Below are positions 51,761 to 64,000 of a stretch of DNA of 64,000 bases, piece by piece. Made by a program: the position numbers and the translations under genes. This DNA comes from Vesta saturnalis (taxonomy: Eukaryota; Arthropoda; Insecta; Coleoptera; Lampyridae): contig JARFJB010001963.1 of assembly GCA_036346205.1 (NCBI GenBank), forward strand, positions 742,001-806,000. Reading direction: 5' to 3'. Numbering within the stretch: position 1 is the first letter of the stretch; each line of letters opens with the position of its first letter. The notes under the pieces were generated by a model. The model made no database searches. It worked only from the letters and a program-made list of their open reading frames with translations, and had not been told where the DNA came from.

Positions 51761-54700
51761 TACACCATTTAAAACCTAAAAAAAGGTACTTCAAATCGTG
51801 AAAGTCTATATTTCCCTAGTATACTCATGAGGTCCCTGTTTCGAAAGCTAAAACACAAGAACCATCAAAATTGAAACCAGCAATACAGTAATTCAGATTG
51901 TGTGTATAGTTCTTAATGTACTCGTATGAATATATTTTCGCATTGAGGTTTTTTACCTTCAATAGCTTTTACAAGAGGACACAGTGTGTCTAAGCCTAAA
52001 CCGTTGTTAAAATACAATACCTAAACATACTTAAAGGAAAACCTTATCCGATGATTATATACACTTTAAAGGTACCGAACATATTTATTATACTACAACT
52101 TGTATTGTCTATAATCTGTGCAGAAACGAAGCGCACATGTTTGGCAGATTCCAGTGGCGTTGGGTTGTTTTATGATAAAAAATATAAAACTGAAGTAATA
52201 TTGATTAGATCATAATGAATTTAATTAGTACTTATTAAAAGTTGGGAAGAAACGAGGATATTATTTATTTGTAATACAATTTTTCTGTTTTCAGATTAAA
52301 AGAATTTTGTGGTTGATTAACTAATTATTGATTGTTTGGATTGCAAAACCCATGTCCACGCTTATGATCTTTACTTTAGAACTCAAAAACAGGTACGTCC
52401 CATTATTAAAGAATTAGCAGCTATTGATAAATAAATTACGTTGTAACGCAATAGTATGGAAGCGGTATATCCTAAAACTAATTTAATTTATTCCTTCGCT
52501 TCGTTTCTGGACAGACTTTAGTATTTAGTATTCTGAGACTAATATATAAAAAAGTTTGGATTAAAAGTATATTCCATTTATCTAATGACAAAGTAAACGT
52601 ATTAATAAAGTAATTTCTACAATTTAGTATCTACGAATGATTGTTTACCCCAGGATAATTAGTCATATTCTTCATAATTAACTTACAACACACTAATAAT
52701 CACGCAACTAACTAATATTCCTACACCTGTATTAATCTTAGAATTATGGAATCTAATTATAAACCAAGATGCCTTAGAAGGCAATATTGGTTTCTAATAC
52801 ACTTCATTTATTAACCTGAAAAACCATTTCACTAATCCTTAAGTGCTATTCATCATCACGTAGCTCCGGAGCGCTCTTTAATTAAGAAACAAGTTAAAAT
52901 TTCCTCGAAATTTATAAAACAAAGGAGTTTATTTTAGAATATTGGAGAGTATTAAAATTCAATTATAATTTCTGACTTGTTCGACACTAATAAAATGACC
53001 CTGAAATTATATTTTAAGAATCGCTATCAATATTTCATGGTCGTTTTTAATAGTTATATGTTTTATGCATATAAAAAGCAGATCTTGTGCCAAATCACGA
53101 AAAGAGAAAATGGTAAATTTAACTTTTGGGGAAAGTTGTGGTGAGGAATGTCATCAATGAAGGGTACTGTCGTGGGTCTGTTGGGTTTTATCGTAATATG
53201 GTTCACTAAAGAATTATCTACACCTCTTACTGACTTATTTCAGCTGTTTTAAGGAATGAATATTGGAGAAATAGATCTCGCAAATCGTAATACATAAATT
53301 TGTGGCGTATTCTGCACAATTTGGAAAATATTTTGAATAAGTAATGTGGGAAAAGGTAAGTTCGTTGCCACTGACCTAATTGAAGTTCATTCAGCTTGTA
53401 GTATGTAAATGTGTATATGCATATAATAGACATTCTAGTATTTTTGGCAATTGCTGCTATTAATACAGTATTTTATTTTAGTCCGAGCTTTAAAGTTCTG
53501 CTATTAATAAAATCTGGTAATTAATAGGAAACAAATACTACACCTTGTGGTTTATTTCGTGCTTTTAAAAATATGCACAAGAGACGTCATCGTACTTTCA
53601 ACAAATACGTTGTAAATCTGAAAGATGTGTATCCAAAAATATTTATAGGTCATGATTCTTTTGAAATTTATATTGGCAAAATTTTTAGAAATGACTTATA
53701 ATATTTTACAGATACAGTATATTCAAAAAAAAATTGTGAATAATATTCATCATTTACGTAAATCTCTTTTTATTATTAAAAGCGATAAACTTTCGTGGGG
53801 AAAAACAAATTGTTTTTCAACTAAGCTGCCATTAAACATTCTGACAAACAAATCGTTATTTATTGCAAAAAGGGTTTGTATCCCATTTTTTTTCTAAATT
53901 ATCTTTGGGTTAAATTAAATTTCTGTTCTAATCTAATTTATCCTTTCAATTACAAATTTATAACTTTTATACTGGATATTCCAACCATTCAGTAAACTTG
54001 CTGAGGACATTTATGTGGGTGTTTAGAAAACACATGCAAAGGATTTGTAAGAAAAATAAAATCTGAAAGAATATTTTCATATTCTAAATCAAATATGAAC
54101 AAATATCTACTTTTACTGCATGATCTGATATCTACTTAAAAATTTGGATGTATTAAATGCATCGCAAATGTATTTGCACACCTGTTGAATATTTAGATAA
54201 AAAAATAAGGTTTAGTATGGCTTTAATCACGCACAGTTATGATCCAAAAGAATCAGACGTGCTGTATTGAAAAATTACCGGCTTTTAACTGGCGAAAACA
54301 CTTTAGATAAACAAGAAAGATATTAATAATTAAATCCCTAAAATGCCTCTGATAAACATCATTTACCATTACATAAGATTCATTTAAAAATAAATATTCT
54401 TTTTCAACCCTCAGAGACCATTTTGAACGTAGGCATTTTTTTTCAAATCAGCTCACCATTTCTCCTTTCCTGCCTCATCTCCCACTTATTCCACTTAGCC
54501 AACTATTTTTTTTTTTGTTTAGCTTCATTCCGGTTGACATGAGTATATTTGAAATTACGATCATTAAAATGTAATTCTATACTACGAAAATTTTTACTAC
54601 GCACCAGTATTAACGTCTCCTTTTTCAGGGCAATGGCATAAAGATGATTTGTAGGTACGTATATTATATCTCAGAAAAAACAATTCAATTGTATTTTTCT

Positions 54701-55440
54701 AACTGATTACCCCTATGGTCTAGAGTGTCAACCGTTGTAATGTTTGCCTACTTTACCTAAAATACTGCACCAAATTACTTCAAAGCTGTTATCAGCTTTG
54801 TGTATACCCTAAAATATCCAAAGGAGCACCTAAAATCGCTAAAAAATTTGCAATGTACTTTAAGTTAATTGTTCACTAAAATTACCTTTTATACATTCAA
54901 GCAAATGACAATCTTTCTAAAATTCGAGCTTAATAATTTATTTATTTATTAAAAACTGTAAATCAATTAAAAAATCAAAATGTACATCTTGCGTAAATCT
55001 ATGCATTGTTCTTCGATTAACGTTGAAAACCATATCACATTAATGTTAACTTACATCTATTGAAATCAAATGTATGTAAGCTTACTCATAATCAAGAAAC
55101 TAAAGACATTCTACAAAATACACGAATATTTACTTATATCGCTGCCAAATTAGGGTTCAAATCATAATAAGTAATGGTCCATATTATGATGGCAGATATG
55201 TGTAATGCTACCACCAATTTGGAGTCAAATAAATGTAGTTTGATAATAAAGATGTTAATTCGATTTAGAACAAAACATTGTTTTAAGGAAAACGTAGAAA
55301 AAAACTAAAGACAAAACATAATTTGGAACCAACCTGATTACTTTTTTTTAATTGCTCACTCTTCTAGTTTAAATTTTAACTAACTGTTCAAGCTAAATAA
55401 AAGAATATTTAATTTCAAACAGATCAAGGGAATCGGATAA
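51761..55440. other. Unassigned AT-rich region
   Basis: About 3.7 kb in which I recognise no gene, RNA or element; only short ORFs without domains (53227-53433, 53652-53897). Confidence 0.5.
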
Positions 55441-55441
55441 T

Positions 55442-55474
<33 letters not shown>

Positions 55475-55479
<5 letters not shown>

Positions 55480-56749
55480 GTTACAAAAAAGTAGGCCAAT
55501 CCGTTAACCACATATTCTTTAGGACAAAATAAGGGGACTTTTCTTATGTCACTTTTCATTTGAACGCTTCCTTTTCGATATACTGGGTGTCAAACTTCAC
55601 TTTTTAAAGGTGTATTTTTTATTATCTCTGGTGTGTTTTAAGATACCGTTTTTAAATTTGGTACAAATATTACTCTTTTCTAAGTACACCTTCTGTATGA
55701 TTTTAAGTAAAAAATTCAAAGAACTAATAGAAAAATAAGAGGGGTGTGGTAACCTTTAACCCCCCATTTTGTTCTTACGAAGTCCTATGGAAGTCGCATG
55801 CATTTTTTGTAGTAGCTTGATGATTTATCTAACTTTTTTGGCTCTTGTAAACTTTTGATTTGATGCTTCTTTTATGACATACTTTTAGTTTTTCGACTAG
55901 GTGTTGCGATTTTTTTAACAATTTTTTTATTTTATTAATTAGAATAAATTCATAATAATAACTTAAAACAATCTATTGTGCTAATAATTATAACACGAAG
56001 TTGGATGCAAATAATTAAATTAAATGTTCGATGTGTCCACCGCCTTCGCGAAAGCACGTTCTGTCAGTTTACAGTTTCAGTTTTGAAAATCGTCTGTGCA
56101 TCTTCAAATTCCATAATTATGTTTACGTTTTCTAACGAAGAATATTTTGATATGGTAATAATTTATGGTGAATGTAGAAAAAATGCAAGGGCTGCACAAG
56201 TATTGTATGCTGCCAGACACTTCATTACGCGTTTGTTTTCATGGCATGATAAATGTTTCACATGATTCTTAATCAACGACTGTGATAAGTTGGTCCCCCT
56301 TACAATTTAGTGTACAGCATATCGCATTATTTCGGCGTTATCTGCATTATTTTTGTGGAAGAACAATCTTTTATCTTTCATTTGGTAGAAAATTTGCTAT
56401 TTTGTCTGTATCACTCAAATGTTATGAGCACTTCCTGAAATTACGTTCTTGTGCTAAAATTCCAAGGATTATTTTTTTTCTCAGAAACTACAAAAGATAG
56501 GTTGGTAGGAGTCTTAATAAAAGTCATCACAAATATGTCATAGAATCCAAAAATTAAATAAAAAATAGGGCATTGCATTTAAAAAATTGAAGTGAGATAG
56601 CGCCACCTGGCGGTGATGGGCGTTGATTCAAATCTTTGTGCCAACAAATGTGCGCCCTTGGAAGATATTTACAAAAATATTTTCATAATTTAAAAATCTT
56701 CATCCGCTCTCGAGATATTGCACTGTCCCATTCTTCGCTGAACACGCTG

Positions 56750-56750
<1 letters not shown>
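55475..56750 (+). mobile_element. Internally deleted Tc1/mariner-like element between TA arrays
   Basis: Starts right after a (TA)n run (55447-55474) with TATAGGGTGTTACAAAAAAGTA, a terminus-like string, and ends before another TA run (56754-56788). Only the N-terminus of a transposase is left (56119-56230). The remaining 500 bp are non-coding, including AGCGCCACCTGGCGGTGATGG at about 56590. Termini are assigned by resemblance only. Confidence 0.5.
56119..56230 (+). pseudogene. DUF4817-type helix-turn-helix fragment of a Tc1/mariner-like transposase
   Basis: MFTFSNEEYFDMVIIYGECRKNARAAQVLYAARHFITR matches the family's opening (…NEEYxDMxxxYGECxxNAxxAxxxYAxRxPxR…). The DDE domain is absent, so this is a deletion derivative. 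Confidence 0.75.

Positions 56751-56753
<3 letters not shown>

Positions 56754-56789
<36 letters not shown>
56754..56789. repeat. (TA)n microsatellite
   Basis: Pure TA run at the presumed right end of the deleted element. Confidence 0.95.
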
Positions 56790-56792
<3 letters not shown>

Positions 56793-56959
56793 TTTAATTA
56801 AATAAAACTTCAATTATTTCTGTTGGTGGGTTCCTTTGATAAAAATTACCAAACTTATTTTCTTAGTTGTACTATACCCAGCTTCTGTACAATAAAAATA
56901 AGAATTGTGAGACTTCTACTTACTTATACTACAGTAAAAAGAATCAAACCCGGAATAAA

Positions 56960-57175
56960 AATGAATAAAAAATGTCTGGTATGGAACACCACACGACCTT
57001 CCAACCTACAAAATGAAAATTAAAAGAAATTAAATAACTTTAATAACATTTTTTTAGGATAATTATGCAACCTTTTTTATAAGACGTTCATTACGAAAAT
57101 AGACATTCTAACCGCAAAAACAATAACCTATGTCAAGCAGACGTTTAAAACTTCATGATAGACAGATGTTAATAG
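56960..57175 (-). repeat. Dispersed repeat family, inverted copy
   Basis: GGTATGGAACACCACACGAC then TTCCAACCTACAAAATGAAA, GGATAATTATGCAACCTTTT and CGTTCATTACGAAAATAGAC: the reverse complement of 57340-57660. Confidence 0.7.
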
Positions 57176-58130
57176 ATGGTTACATTTTTTTCACTATCGC
57201 TAAATCGCTGACTCGGGAAGGTGGGTGAGTGGGTGTGCGGGTGTGTGCGTGGGTGGTTGGTTGCGTGCGTGTGTGCGTACGTGCGTGCGTGCTTGCGTGC
57301 GTGCATTTATCTCTATGAATCTCTATACGACTTGAAGTTTTAAGCGTCATTGTGATATAAATTATTGTTTTTGTTTTTACAATGTTGCCTGTTTTCGTTA
57401 TGAACGTATAAAAAAGATGTTGCATAGTTATCGTAAAAAAATTGAAATTAAAATTATTTCATTTCTTTAATTTAAGTTAGCATCTAGATGTCTATTAACC
57501 TCCGTCTGTCATGAAGTTTTAAACGTCTGTTCCACATAGATTATTTTCGTAATGAACTTCTTATAAAAGAGGTTGCATAATTCTCCTTGAAGATGTTATT
57601 AAAATTATTTCCTTTTTTTTTAATTTCCATTTTGTAGGTTGGAAGGTCGTGTGGTGCCCCACTCCAGATATTTTACCTTCCAACCTACATATACACGTTA
57701 TACAATCGACTTTTTTTTCACTATCGCTAAATCGACTTATTACCTCATTTTACAAACATGCCTGGATGTATGTCTGTGTGTGTGTGCGTGTGCGTGTGCG
57801 TGTGCGTGTGCGTGTGCGTGTGCGTGTGCGTGTGCGTGTTCGCGTGCGTGTGTGTGCGTGTGTCTGTGTGTATGTCTGTGTAGATGTATGTTATTATCCA
57901 CAATTACTCCAGAACGAAAATACCCACGTATTTAAAATTTTGTATTTTAGCTTGTTTCCATTTGACTTAGAGCTGATTAGATTTTGGGAGAAATCCAGAG
58001 GCAGAGGAGGGGGTTTGTTAGGGGCATTTTTGGTTTTTATCAAATATTTCTAAAACAGCTGCATATTTCAAAGATATAAAAATACCTTGATATGCAGGGT
58101 CCATCAACTCCTTTGTTGTTATTTTGCTTA
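57176..58130 (+). repeat. Dispersed repeat family, direct copy with two GT/GC microsatellites
   Basis: A TGCGTG tract at about 57215-57305, then ATTGTTTTTGTTTTTACAATG, TTGCATAGTTATCGTAAAAA, GGTTGGAAGGTCGTGTGGTG, ACTATCGCTAAATCGACTTATTACCTC, and a TGTGCG tract at 57775-57870. It continues with ATGTTATTATCCACAATTACTCCAGAACG and AGAAATCCAGAGGCAGAGG. This is the most complete order of the family's parts in the window. Confidence 0.7.
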
Positions 58131-58830
58131 TTTTTCATAGCCATCTTTCATAATTGTAAATAAATTCGTTAGTTAATTTTATAAAGTATGATTAACACAT
58201 GAATAGATCAAATTGATTTATTTCGAAAACGGTGCGTCGTAGCGACTTCAGACAAGAGTATCATTGTTTTATAAAAAAATCGAATTTTTTTAAATTTTAT
58301 TTAAAATTGCGAAATTTTGAAAAACAAAAAACTTGTGAATAACAAGTCCAATGCCCCGCCCAAACGAGCCATTTATGAGTACAACTAAAAATCATATTCA
58401 CGCCATACGATTGGGCATATTCCACTAAATAAGTGTACAGAACGCTATTATTTAAAGGGAAACCATTTTGAAGATATTTGGATTAAACCGATGTTAGGGC
58501 GCCATCTTCCAAGAGCTCCAGCTCTCTTAGGAAGTATTTTTGTATTAAAGTAATTTACGTTAAATCGACATAAAATCAGCTCTATAATCTGCAGTTTTCT
58601 TTTGTGAAAAGGGTTTGTGGATACCCTGTAGACCTTTAACATATCGATTATGTTCAATGAAATTTTTTGATATGACGGCAAAAAATTCCTAAGGTAGAAT
58701 TTAAGTGTTCGTTCAAATCTTTTCATTATCTGAATAATGATTAATTTTATAAGAAAAAGTGTAGACGTATTTTTTAAAGAAAATTTAGTTTTACATAAAT
58801 TTTCATTATAAAGTTTTTTAATGTAAAGCG
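58131..58830. other. Unassigned region
   Basis: No gene recognised; 58620-58760 repeats some of the family's AT-rich tail (ATATCGATTATGTTCAATGAAATTTTTTGATATGAC). Confidence 0.4.
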
Positions 58831-59235
58831 AAATAAATGTAAAAATTAAATAAATATGACTGAAAATGCAGAAGCTGTATTATCGATATTTTTATAGACG
58901 CGGGCGGCTTTGGAATTTTTTTACGTTAACATGTATTTATGTCTATTAATCTGTATGACATGAAGTTTTAAACGTCATCCTGACATAGATTATTGTTTTT
59001 GTTTTTACAATGTTGCCTGATTTCGTTATGAATGTATAAAAAAGAGGTTGCATAGTTATCCTAAAAAAATTGAAATTAAAATTATTTCATTCTTTTAATT
59101 TAAGTTAGCATTCAGAGGTCTAGTAACCTCTGTCTGTCATGAAGTTCTAAAGGTTTGTTTAACATAGATTATTGTTTTTGCGTGAACAATGTTGCCTATT
59201 TTCGTAATGAACTCTTTATAAAAGAGTAACAGAAA
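58831..59235 (+). repeat. Dispersed repeat family, direct copy
   Basis: GACGCGGGCGGCTTTGGAATT, TTAATCTGTATGACATGAAG, CTGACATAGATTATTGTTTTTG, ACAATGTTGCCTGATTTCG, then a partial second repeat of the same part (59130-59230). Confidence 0.7.
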
Positions 59236-59680
59236 CTACTCAACACAATAAGATACGTTACAGGCCGCAAAAAAATCCTTTACCCATTCTTTAAATTCTT
59301 AAAAAGTGCACTAAAATTGATATGCAATCAGCAGTAATGTATTACAGGTATAATTTTGGCTAGACTGTTGTATACAAATTTCCTATTGTCGTAACCAGTG
59401 AGTAATTTAAGATACAACTAGTGAATAAATACTAAGTACTGGTTTTATGTAATAATTATGGAAAAGAATAGTGTTTTATGTAAATTAATGCACGGCTCTA
59501 TTAAAACCGATCTCGAGTTCTCAATTTTCAAACATGGACCAACGAGATGTCGGTTAAACAATTTTAATAAGCGATAAAATAGTTAACTGCACTTTTCAAT
59601 AGATGACAGTGTTCCAATTTCTAACATCCTTAAATTTGGTAACATTATACTCCATAATTACTCAAAATGGGGGTTAATAT

Positions 59681-59888
59681 AAAAGGTATATTCAAACACT
59701 AACCTTCCCACATTATATATATGAATAATATCATCTTCAGACCTTAAACGTAATGTTAATTGTAATATTAGTTTAAGGTCTGAAGATGACACTGTGTGTC
59801 GAAACTAGTCACCTTTCTGTTATGTTGCATTAAATTTTCAATATATATACATTGTGGGGAAAGTTTAGTGTTTTGAATATACCTTTTA
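59681..59888. repeat. Two inverted Penelope-like terminal fragments with a hammerhead-like motif
   Basis: 59681-59749 and 59771-59888 are reverse complements in two blocks (AAAAGGTATATTCAAA / TTTGAATATACCTTTT; CATCTTCAGACCTTAAAC / GTTTAAGGTCTGAAGATG). The right copy additionally has GACACTGTGTGTCGAAACTAGTC (59787-59809), a stem-loop followed by GAAAC like the other two hammerhead-like sites. The left copy lacks that part. Confidence 0.5.
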
Positions 59889-61480
59889 TCCTTAAATTTT
59901 ACAAACTAAAAGTAAGCGTTTCGTGAAATGAGCTTTGGAAGGTATGGGATGGAAGCTTTTAGTTAAAGTGTATCTGTATACCATTGGCTGAACGTAGGTA
60001 TACTATTTCTATTATGCAAAAACCTTTTTATCGTTTCAATCATTTAATTTAATTAAGTTCATTAATACATAACATCCAAAAGATTTTGAATTGAATTTCT
60101 TGACGGAATATTATTGTTTATTATTTGTCACGTTCCTTATTAAAGTTTCTAAAATACATTCGTGGTGATTATTTTAATTAGGATTAAAGCCTATTCACTC
60201 TCGAATCAAGCGAATTTCAATAAATCTCTCGAGCACGCTTTCCCGATTTTTTCATTCCCTTTATTCTTGATTTAATTGCCTTGAAAACAATATTTCGTGC
60301 TAAAAAGTAACGTGACTACGTTATAGGCAAAATAAAACAGAATAATAAAGCCATCTTACAGAGACAGTCAGAGTATATTGACAAACTGTTTAGTTTAGTT
60401 AAAATTATCCAACTAAATGTCATTCTGGAAATAATGTTTACGTAGGCCTAGGATTTTTGACTGTTAAAATGTAGCGATCTACTTTTTTTTAAATTTTGCT
60501 ATTGTGAAGCAAAATTCTGGAAAACGCAGTTTGTCACATTTTAACATTGGAAAATTTGTGTCTCGTGTTATAAAAAATGATACTATTAAGATAGAACGCA
60601 ACAATAGAAGACAATCATAATGGGAGCTCTGCTGAATAATCGCAGCGTTTGTTTCAAATATTAAAGCAGCAAGATTATTTTCATTATTGTTCACAGAAGT
60701 ACTAGAGACGAAAATCACAGAAATGAATCACTGAATTTATGGTACTATTTTTATACAGTGTGTTGATTAAGTAGAGAACAAATTCTATAACGCAAAACAG
60801 ACTAATATTTCGAAAAACAAAAAAGGGTGTATTGATATTTTTTGTGCATTTTTTAATATTATTCGCCAATAAATGACGTGTGTTTATTTGAGTGATGACG
60901 TGTCGATATTTTTTTTTTAACTGAAACCCTAAAATATTGTTGCAGATTATTAGTGAATTTCGGAGATATTGATGCTTCGTGTTTAAACAATTTAAAACAT
61001 GCTAAACGTTATTTCAACAATGTAATTATTTTAAATACGCAATTAATTTAAAAAAACAGGAATTTCACAGAACCTCTGGCAAAATGTTCATATATCGCAA
61101 TTATTATTGCAATAGTAAACGTTCATTTGTGGGTGTCTACGGATTAATTGAATTCGCGTGTAGGTACTTCATTGAAATTAAATTCCTGTTTTTGTTGCTC
61201 AATATTTGTTTTTATGAGTAATTGTGTTCATTAATAGTTTGAATGCTTTAAAGTTTCTAAACAAAAAAAGATCTATATGTTCGATACGCTTTAGCGAAAT
61301 TCAATGCTTATTGTACACATAATGAAACTGCAAATAATACGCTGCTAACAAGTTAGGGGTTGCAATTAAAACATTTATGGATGAAGTTAACGCTGAAATA
61401 ATGATGACGTTATTGATTTGTAAATAATATTAAAAGGTGCGCAAAATGGAAATCATTACACTCCTTTTTGGTTTTGTTTT
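59889..61480. other. Unassigned AT-rich region
   Basis: No gene or element recognised; only a 79-codon ORF without domain at 60479-60718. Confidence 0.4.
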
Positions 61481-61660
61481 TTTCGAAATATTAATAATTT
61501 TTGTTGCAATCCAAAAATTCGGGAAACGGTTTTCTAAGTAATTTCTCACTGCCAAAGCATTATAGGCTGGGGCACCGTCTTGTTAAAAAAAATATTTGGA
61601 AGATGTTTTTCAGAAATCTCTATATTTATATTTTTGAAAATCTAAGAAAGAATTGCAGCT
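61480..61660 (-). pseudogene. Tc1/mariner-like transposase fragment around the second catalytic Asp
   Basis: On the minus strand QDGAPAYNALAVRNYLENRF, then PNFWIATKI (about 61585 down to 61500) carries the second catalytic Asp (QDGAPA). EISEKHLPNIFF-like remains precede it. The rest of the transposase is missing. Confidence 0.65.
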
Positions 61661-63400
61661 GATGGTTGCCAAGCCAACTATGATTCCCATTTAGTAAAAT
61701 GCAAGTTTATATTATTAGATTAATCGGCAAAACGGAAGACACCAAGCTGCACGATGTAAGTGACGTCAAAAGAGCATAACATTCAATCTAAAAACATCGT
61801 TTTTCCAAACATCTCATTCTTTTTAAACGCGAATTGTTAAATATGAGGTTATGTTAGATTTTCATTGTGACATCGCCTTTAACTGATTAAATAATGGTAA
61901 TTTTAAAAACACTTTTGAAATTGTAAATTAACATAATTTATGATTAAATTTGAAATGAACAAACAATCGTTATATTGCTAGTTTACTTTATGATGAAACA
62001 TTCCTTTATTTTACTTTATGTACCTACAGAAATTAAATGACGGATAATATTAGAAAGGAAAAAAAATAAAAATTACAAATACAGTTTCAAATTACAAACG
62101 CAGACATCCAATGACTTACACAAACACCATTTGTTATTAACCTTTTTCGCCAAATTCAACTGTACGTCCTTCTGTAACGACCCGAACAATGGTATTTCTA
62201 GATATGCCTGTTGTTTTAACCACAGCATTCAAAACATTACCTTTAAAAAAATAAAATTATGTAAATTACCTAACAACATTGCACACATTTTATCCTGTGA
62301 AGTATTTTTAAAAAAATTATAAACATTCCAAATTATTTCTCGTGAGTCCTGTGATAAAACGCAACGTTTTTTTTAGGAATGTTGGATGATGGTGTAGCTA
62401 CTTCGCACATTATAAACAATGGGTTAAAAGTAAATAATAAAGCAAAACTGTACACCAAAGAAAGTTTATATAAATATAACGGTTAAAACACAACGTTTTG
62501 AACAAATTTTGAAAAAATTGATAAGCGAAAAGCAATTAGGTTAAAAAGTCAAGTAAACAAATCACATTAGTCACGATGTTGCGAAACAGAATGGTAAATG
62601 TTTGTAGAACACATTGTAATGTCTGCTTCTCAGTCGTATCATTATTCTATCTTTTTTTAAGTTAAAATTTGGTTTCTGCGCAAGTGTCTTCCGTTTAGTC
62701 GATTAGTCTGCTCAAAAACCGCACCCCCTAGAAAAATTCTAAACATGCCACTGAATTCGGCACTTCGCAATATATAAGTACCGTTGACGAAATATATCAG
62801 TATAATAGTATTTAGCGAGATATAAGCCCTTGAAAAAAGTGTTGACATATCGACGTTTGACTATAAGTCGAAAACAAAAGAAAATACTAAATTTCCGATT
62901 TTGCCATGAAATCTAGGTCAACAAAGTAGTACGTGGATGTAAAAACTGCAAACTTCTGTCCTTGATAATAACAACAATATCTTTAAAAACTAAAACAACG
63001 AAATGGGGACACACGGTATATCTCGTTAATGTACGTACACATACAGTTGTCCTATCTTGTGTTTTAAACACTCAAAATAACATGTAGCAAATATTGGTAG
63101 CTTTGTATTTGCATATCTATACCTAAGTATAATGTTACTTATAATACTGCGTCTAACATGTACGCAGATCGGTGGAAGGAGCCCGAAACTCCGCGACTCT
63201 TTTACGAGATCGCGGTAGTGCAGTTACAGGTCTTCATAATTATGATTATAAATACAGTTTATTGTAAAATTTACACTGTAAAAGAAAACAACGTTTACTT
63301 TATGATAATCTAAGAAAATTGTTTATTATGATTAACGTATTAATGACCATAGTGAGCAATAAATAAAGCAGATATTTTATCTTAATGGTTTTTGTAAGTT
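61661..63400. other. Unassigned AT-rich region
   Basis: Short ORFs only; nothing recognised. Confidence 0.4.
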
Positions 63401-63404
63401 ATAA

Positions 63405-63655
63405 TTTACGAGTAGAACACTGGCAAGCGAGACATTGTATAATTGTATTGTTCTTCCACATTTCCATTATGCTGGCACAATTCTGTATTTGGCAAATAAG
63501 AGTGATATAAGCAGACCGCAAATATTGTAAAACCGTGCAATGCGAGAGATACTAAACTGCAATAAATATGCAAGCATCGACAGCATGCTAAGATCTTCAA
63601 ATTGGATCAAAACTGAAGAGTTTTGCGAAATGAAAGCTTATATTTACTTATAAAG
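63405..63655 (+). pseudogene. Non-LTR retrotransposon C-terminal fragment
   Basis: LPHFHYAGTILYLANKSDIS and NRAMREILNCNKYASIDSML, then RSSNWIKTEEFCEMKAYIYL and a stop, follow the usual C-terminus of insect LINE reverse transcriptases (…VLPHFDYC…LQNRAMRxILNCxRxTxIxxML…LNWxxxxxR…). The catalytic part is outside or deleted. It could be a CR1/Jockey-type LINE; the clade cannot be fixed from this piece. Confidence 0.65.
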
Positions 63656-63734
63656 TTAAATGTGGTTTAATGCCACAACATTTTGATGATAAAAGAATAA
63701 GTTTTATAATGCATCATATAAAATATGGAGAAAG

Positions 63735-63935
63735 TGAGAATTAGGATTCAAATTCAAAAAACACCGTAATCGCAGAGATTTATTGGAAAAATAAAATATA
63801 GCACAAATACGATTTCATTTTCTCAAACGATACATTCAAGAGATCAATTCACCTAGTCAAACACAAATAGTATTTATGGATGAAACATGGACCTACTCAA
63901 AGGTAAATCCAGGCAAGTCGTAGAAAGATGAAAGT
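63735..63935 (+). pseudogene. IS630/Tc1-type transposase fragment at the window edge
   Basis: GFKFKKHRNRRDLLEK, a stop, NIAQIRFHFLKRYIQEINS and SQTQIVFMDETWTYSKVNPGKS with the first catalytic Asp (FMDETW). This is a different branch from the DUF4817-type copies, whose motif is FSDE/FTDE. The rest is missing. Confidence 0.65.
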
Positions 63936-63942
63936 AGTAGTA

Positions 63943-63996
63943 AAGCACCATGCGCCATCTTGGATTTTATGACGTCACTTCCGGTGCACCTTTTCC
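63943..63996 (+). promoter_or_regulatory. CRE/ETS/YY1-like motif cluster at the window end
   Basis: GCGCCATCTTGG (YY1-like), TGACGTCA (CRE) and ACTTCCGG (ETS-like) lie within 45 bp. The same kinds of site appear at 25318-25570. Likely part of an element's promoter. No gene follows within the window. Confidence 0.35.
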
Positions 63997-64000
63997 GCCA

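Noticed and set aside
1..64000. CRISPR arrays, operons or bacterial signals
   Set aside because: Repeats are microsatellites, minisatellites or transposon ends; introns and element types are eukaryotic.

Overview
This is an AT-rich, intron-bearing eukaryotic segment that looks like insect or other arthropod DNA. The evidence is its mobile elements: many Tc1/mariner transposases with the DUF4817-type helix-turn-helix and DDE domain, a FLYWCH/MULE transposon, Copia fragments, Penelope-like retroelements (PLEs), a Tx1/L1-like LINE, a Crypton tyrosine recombinase, and long (TA)n and (GT)n arrays. I found no convincing single-copy cellular gene. Almost every recognisable coding stretch is a transposon relic with stops, frameshifts or deletions. 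All family calls are from motif recognition by eye.

Layout. 1-10110: a three-layer nest. A Tc1/mariner-like transposase gene is split by a MULE (665-9621, 9-bp duplication TTACTAGGG), and the MULE transposase gene is split by a 6.57-kb element (1809-8377) with 1.87-kb inverted repeats, 5'-AG...CT-3' ends and a 6-bp duplication CTTCGG. Those ends match Polinton/Maverick elements, but no polymerase, integrase or capsid gene is present; instead both inverted repeats carry the same small unknown ORF. 10400-13210: a Tc1/mariner-like element with repeated inverted ends. 13290-20980: two oppositely oriented, decayed Copia copies separated by another Tc1/mariner-like element; both stop at the same point of the reverse transcriptase next to simple repeats. 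One Copia copy carries a 126-bp hairpin insertion with a 12-bp duplication.

22950-26450: a transposase relic, PLE fragments with GIY-YIG nuclease remains, a tRNA-like sequence and hammerhead-core-like motifs. 27366-34000: three more Tc1/mariner-type relics and a ~145-bp tandem repeat. 34226-40954: a nearly perfect 3.36-kb tandem duplication whose unit holds a Crypton-type tyrosine recombinase pseudogene and a well-folded tRNA-like sequence. 43250-48020: a 40-bp-arm palindrome between TA arrays, a 1.2-kb long-TIR element with a Cys-containing ORF, and a 5'-truncated Tx1-like LINE flanked on both sides by (GT)n. 49600-63990: mostly anonymous AT-rich DNA with scattered PLE, LINE and transposase fragments and several copies of a dispersed repeat that carries GT/GC-rich microsatellites.

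The elements do not form a pathway. They form a layered record: insertion order can be read from target-site duplications in the first 10 kb and in the Copia region, and the 34-41 kb block records either a recent tandem duplication or an assembly artefact.
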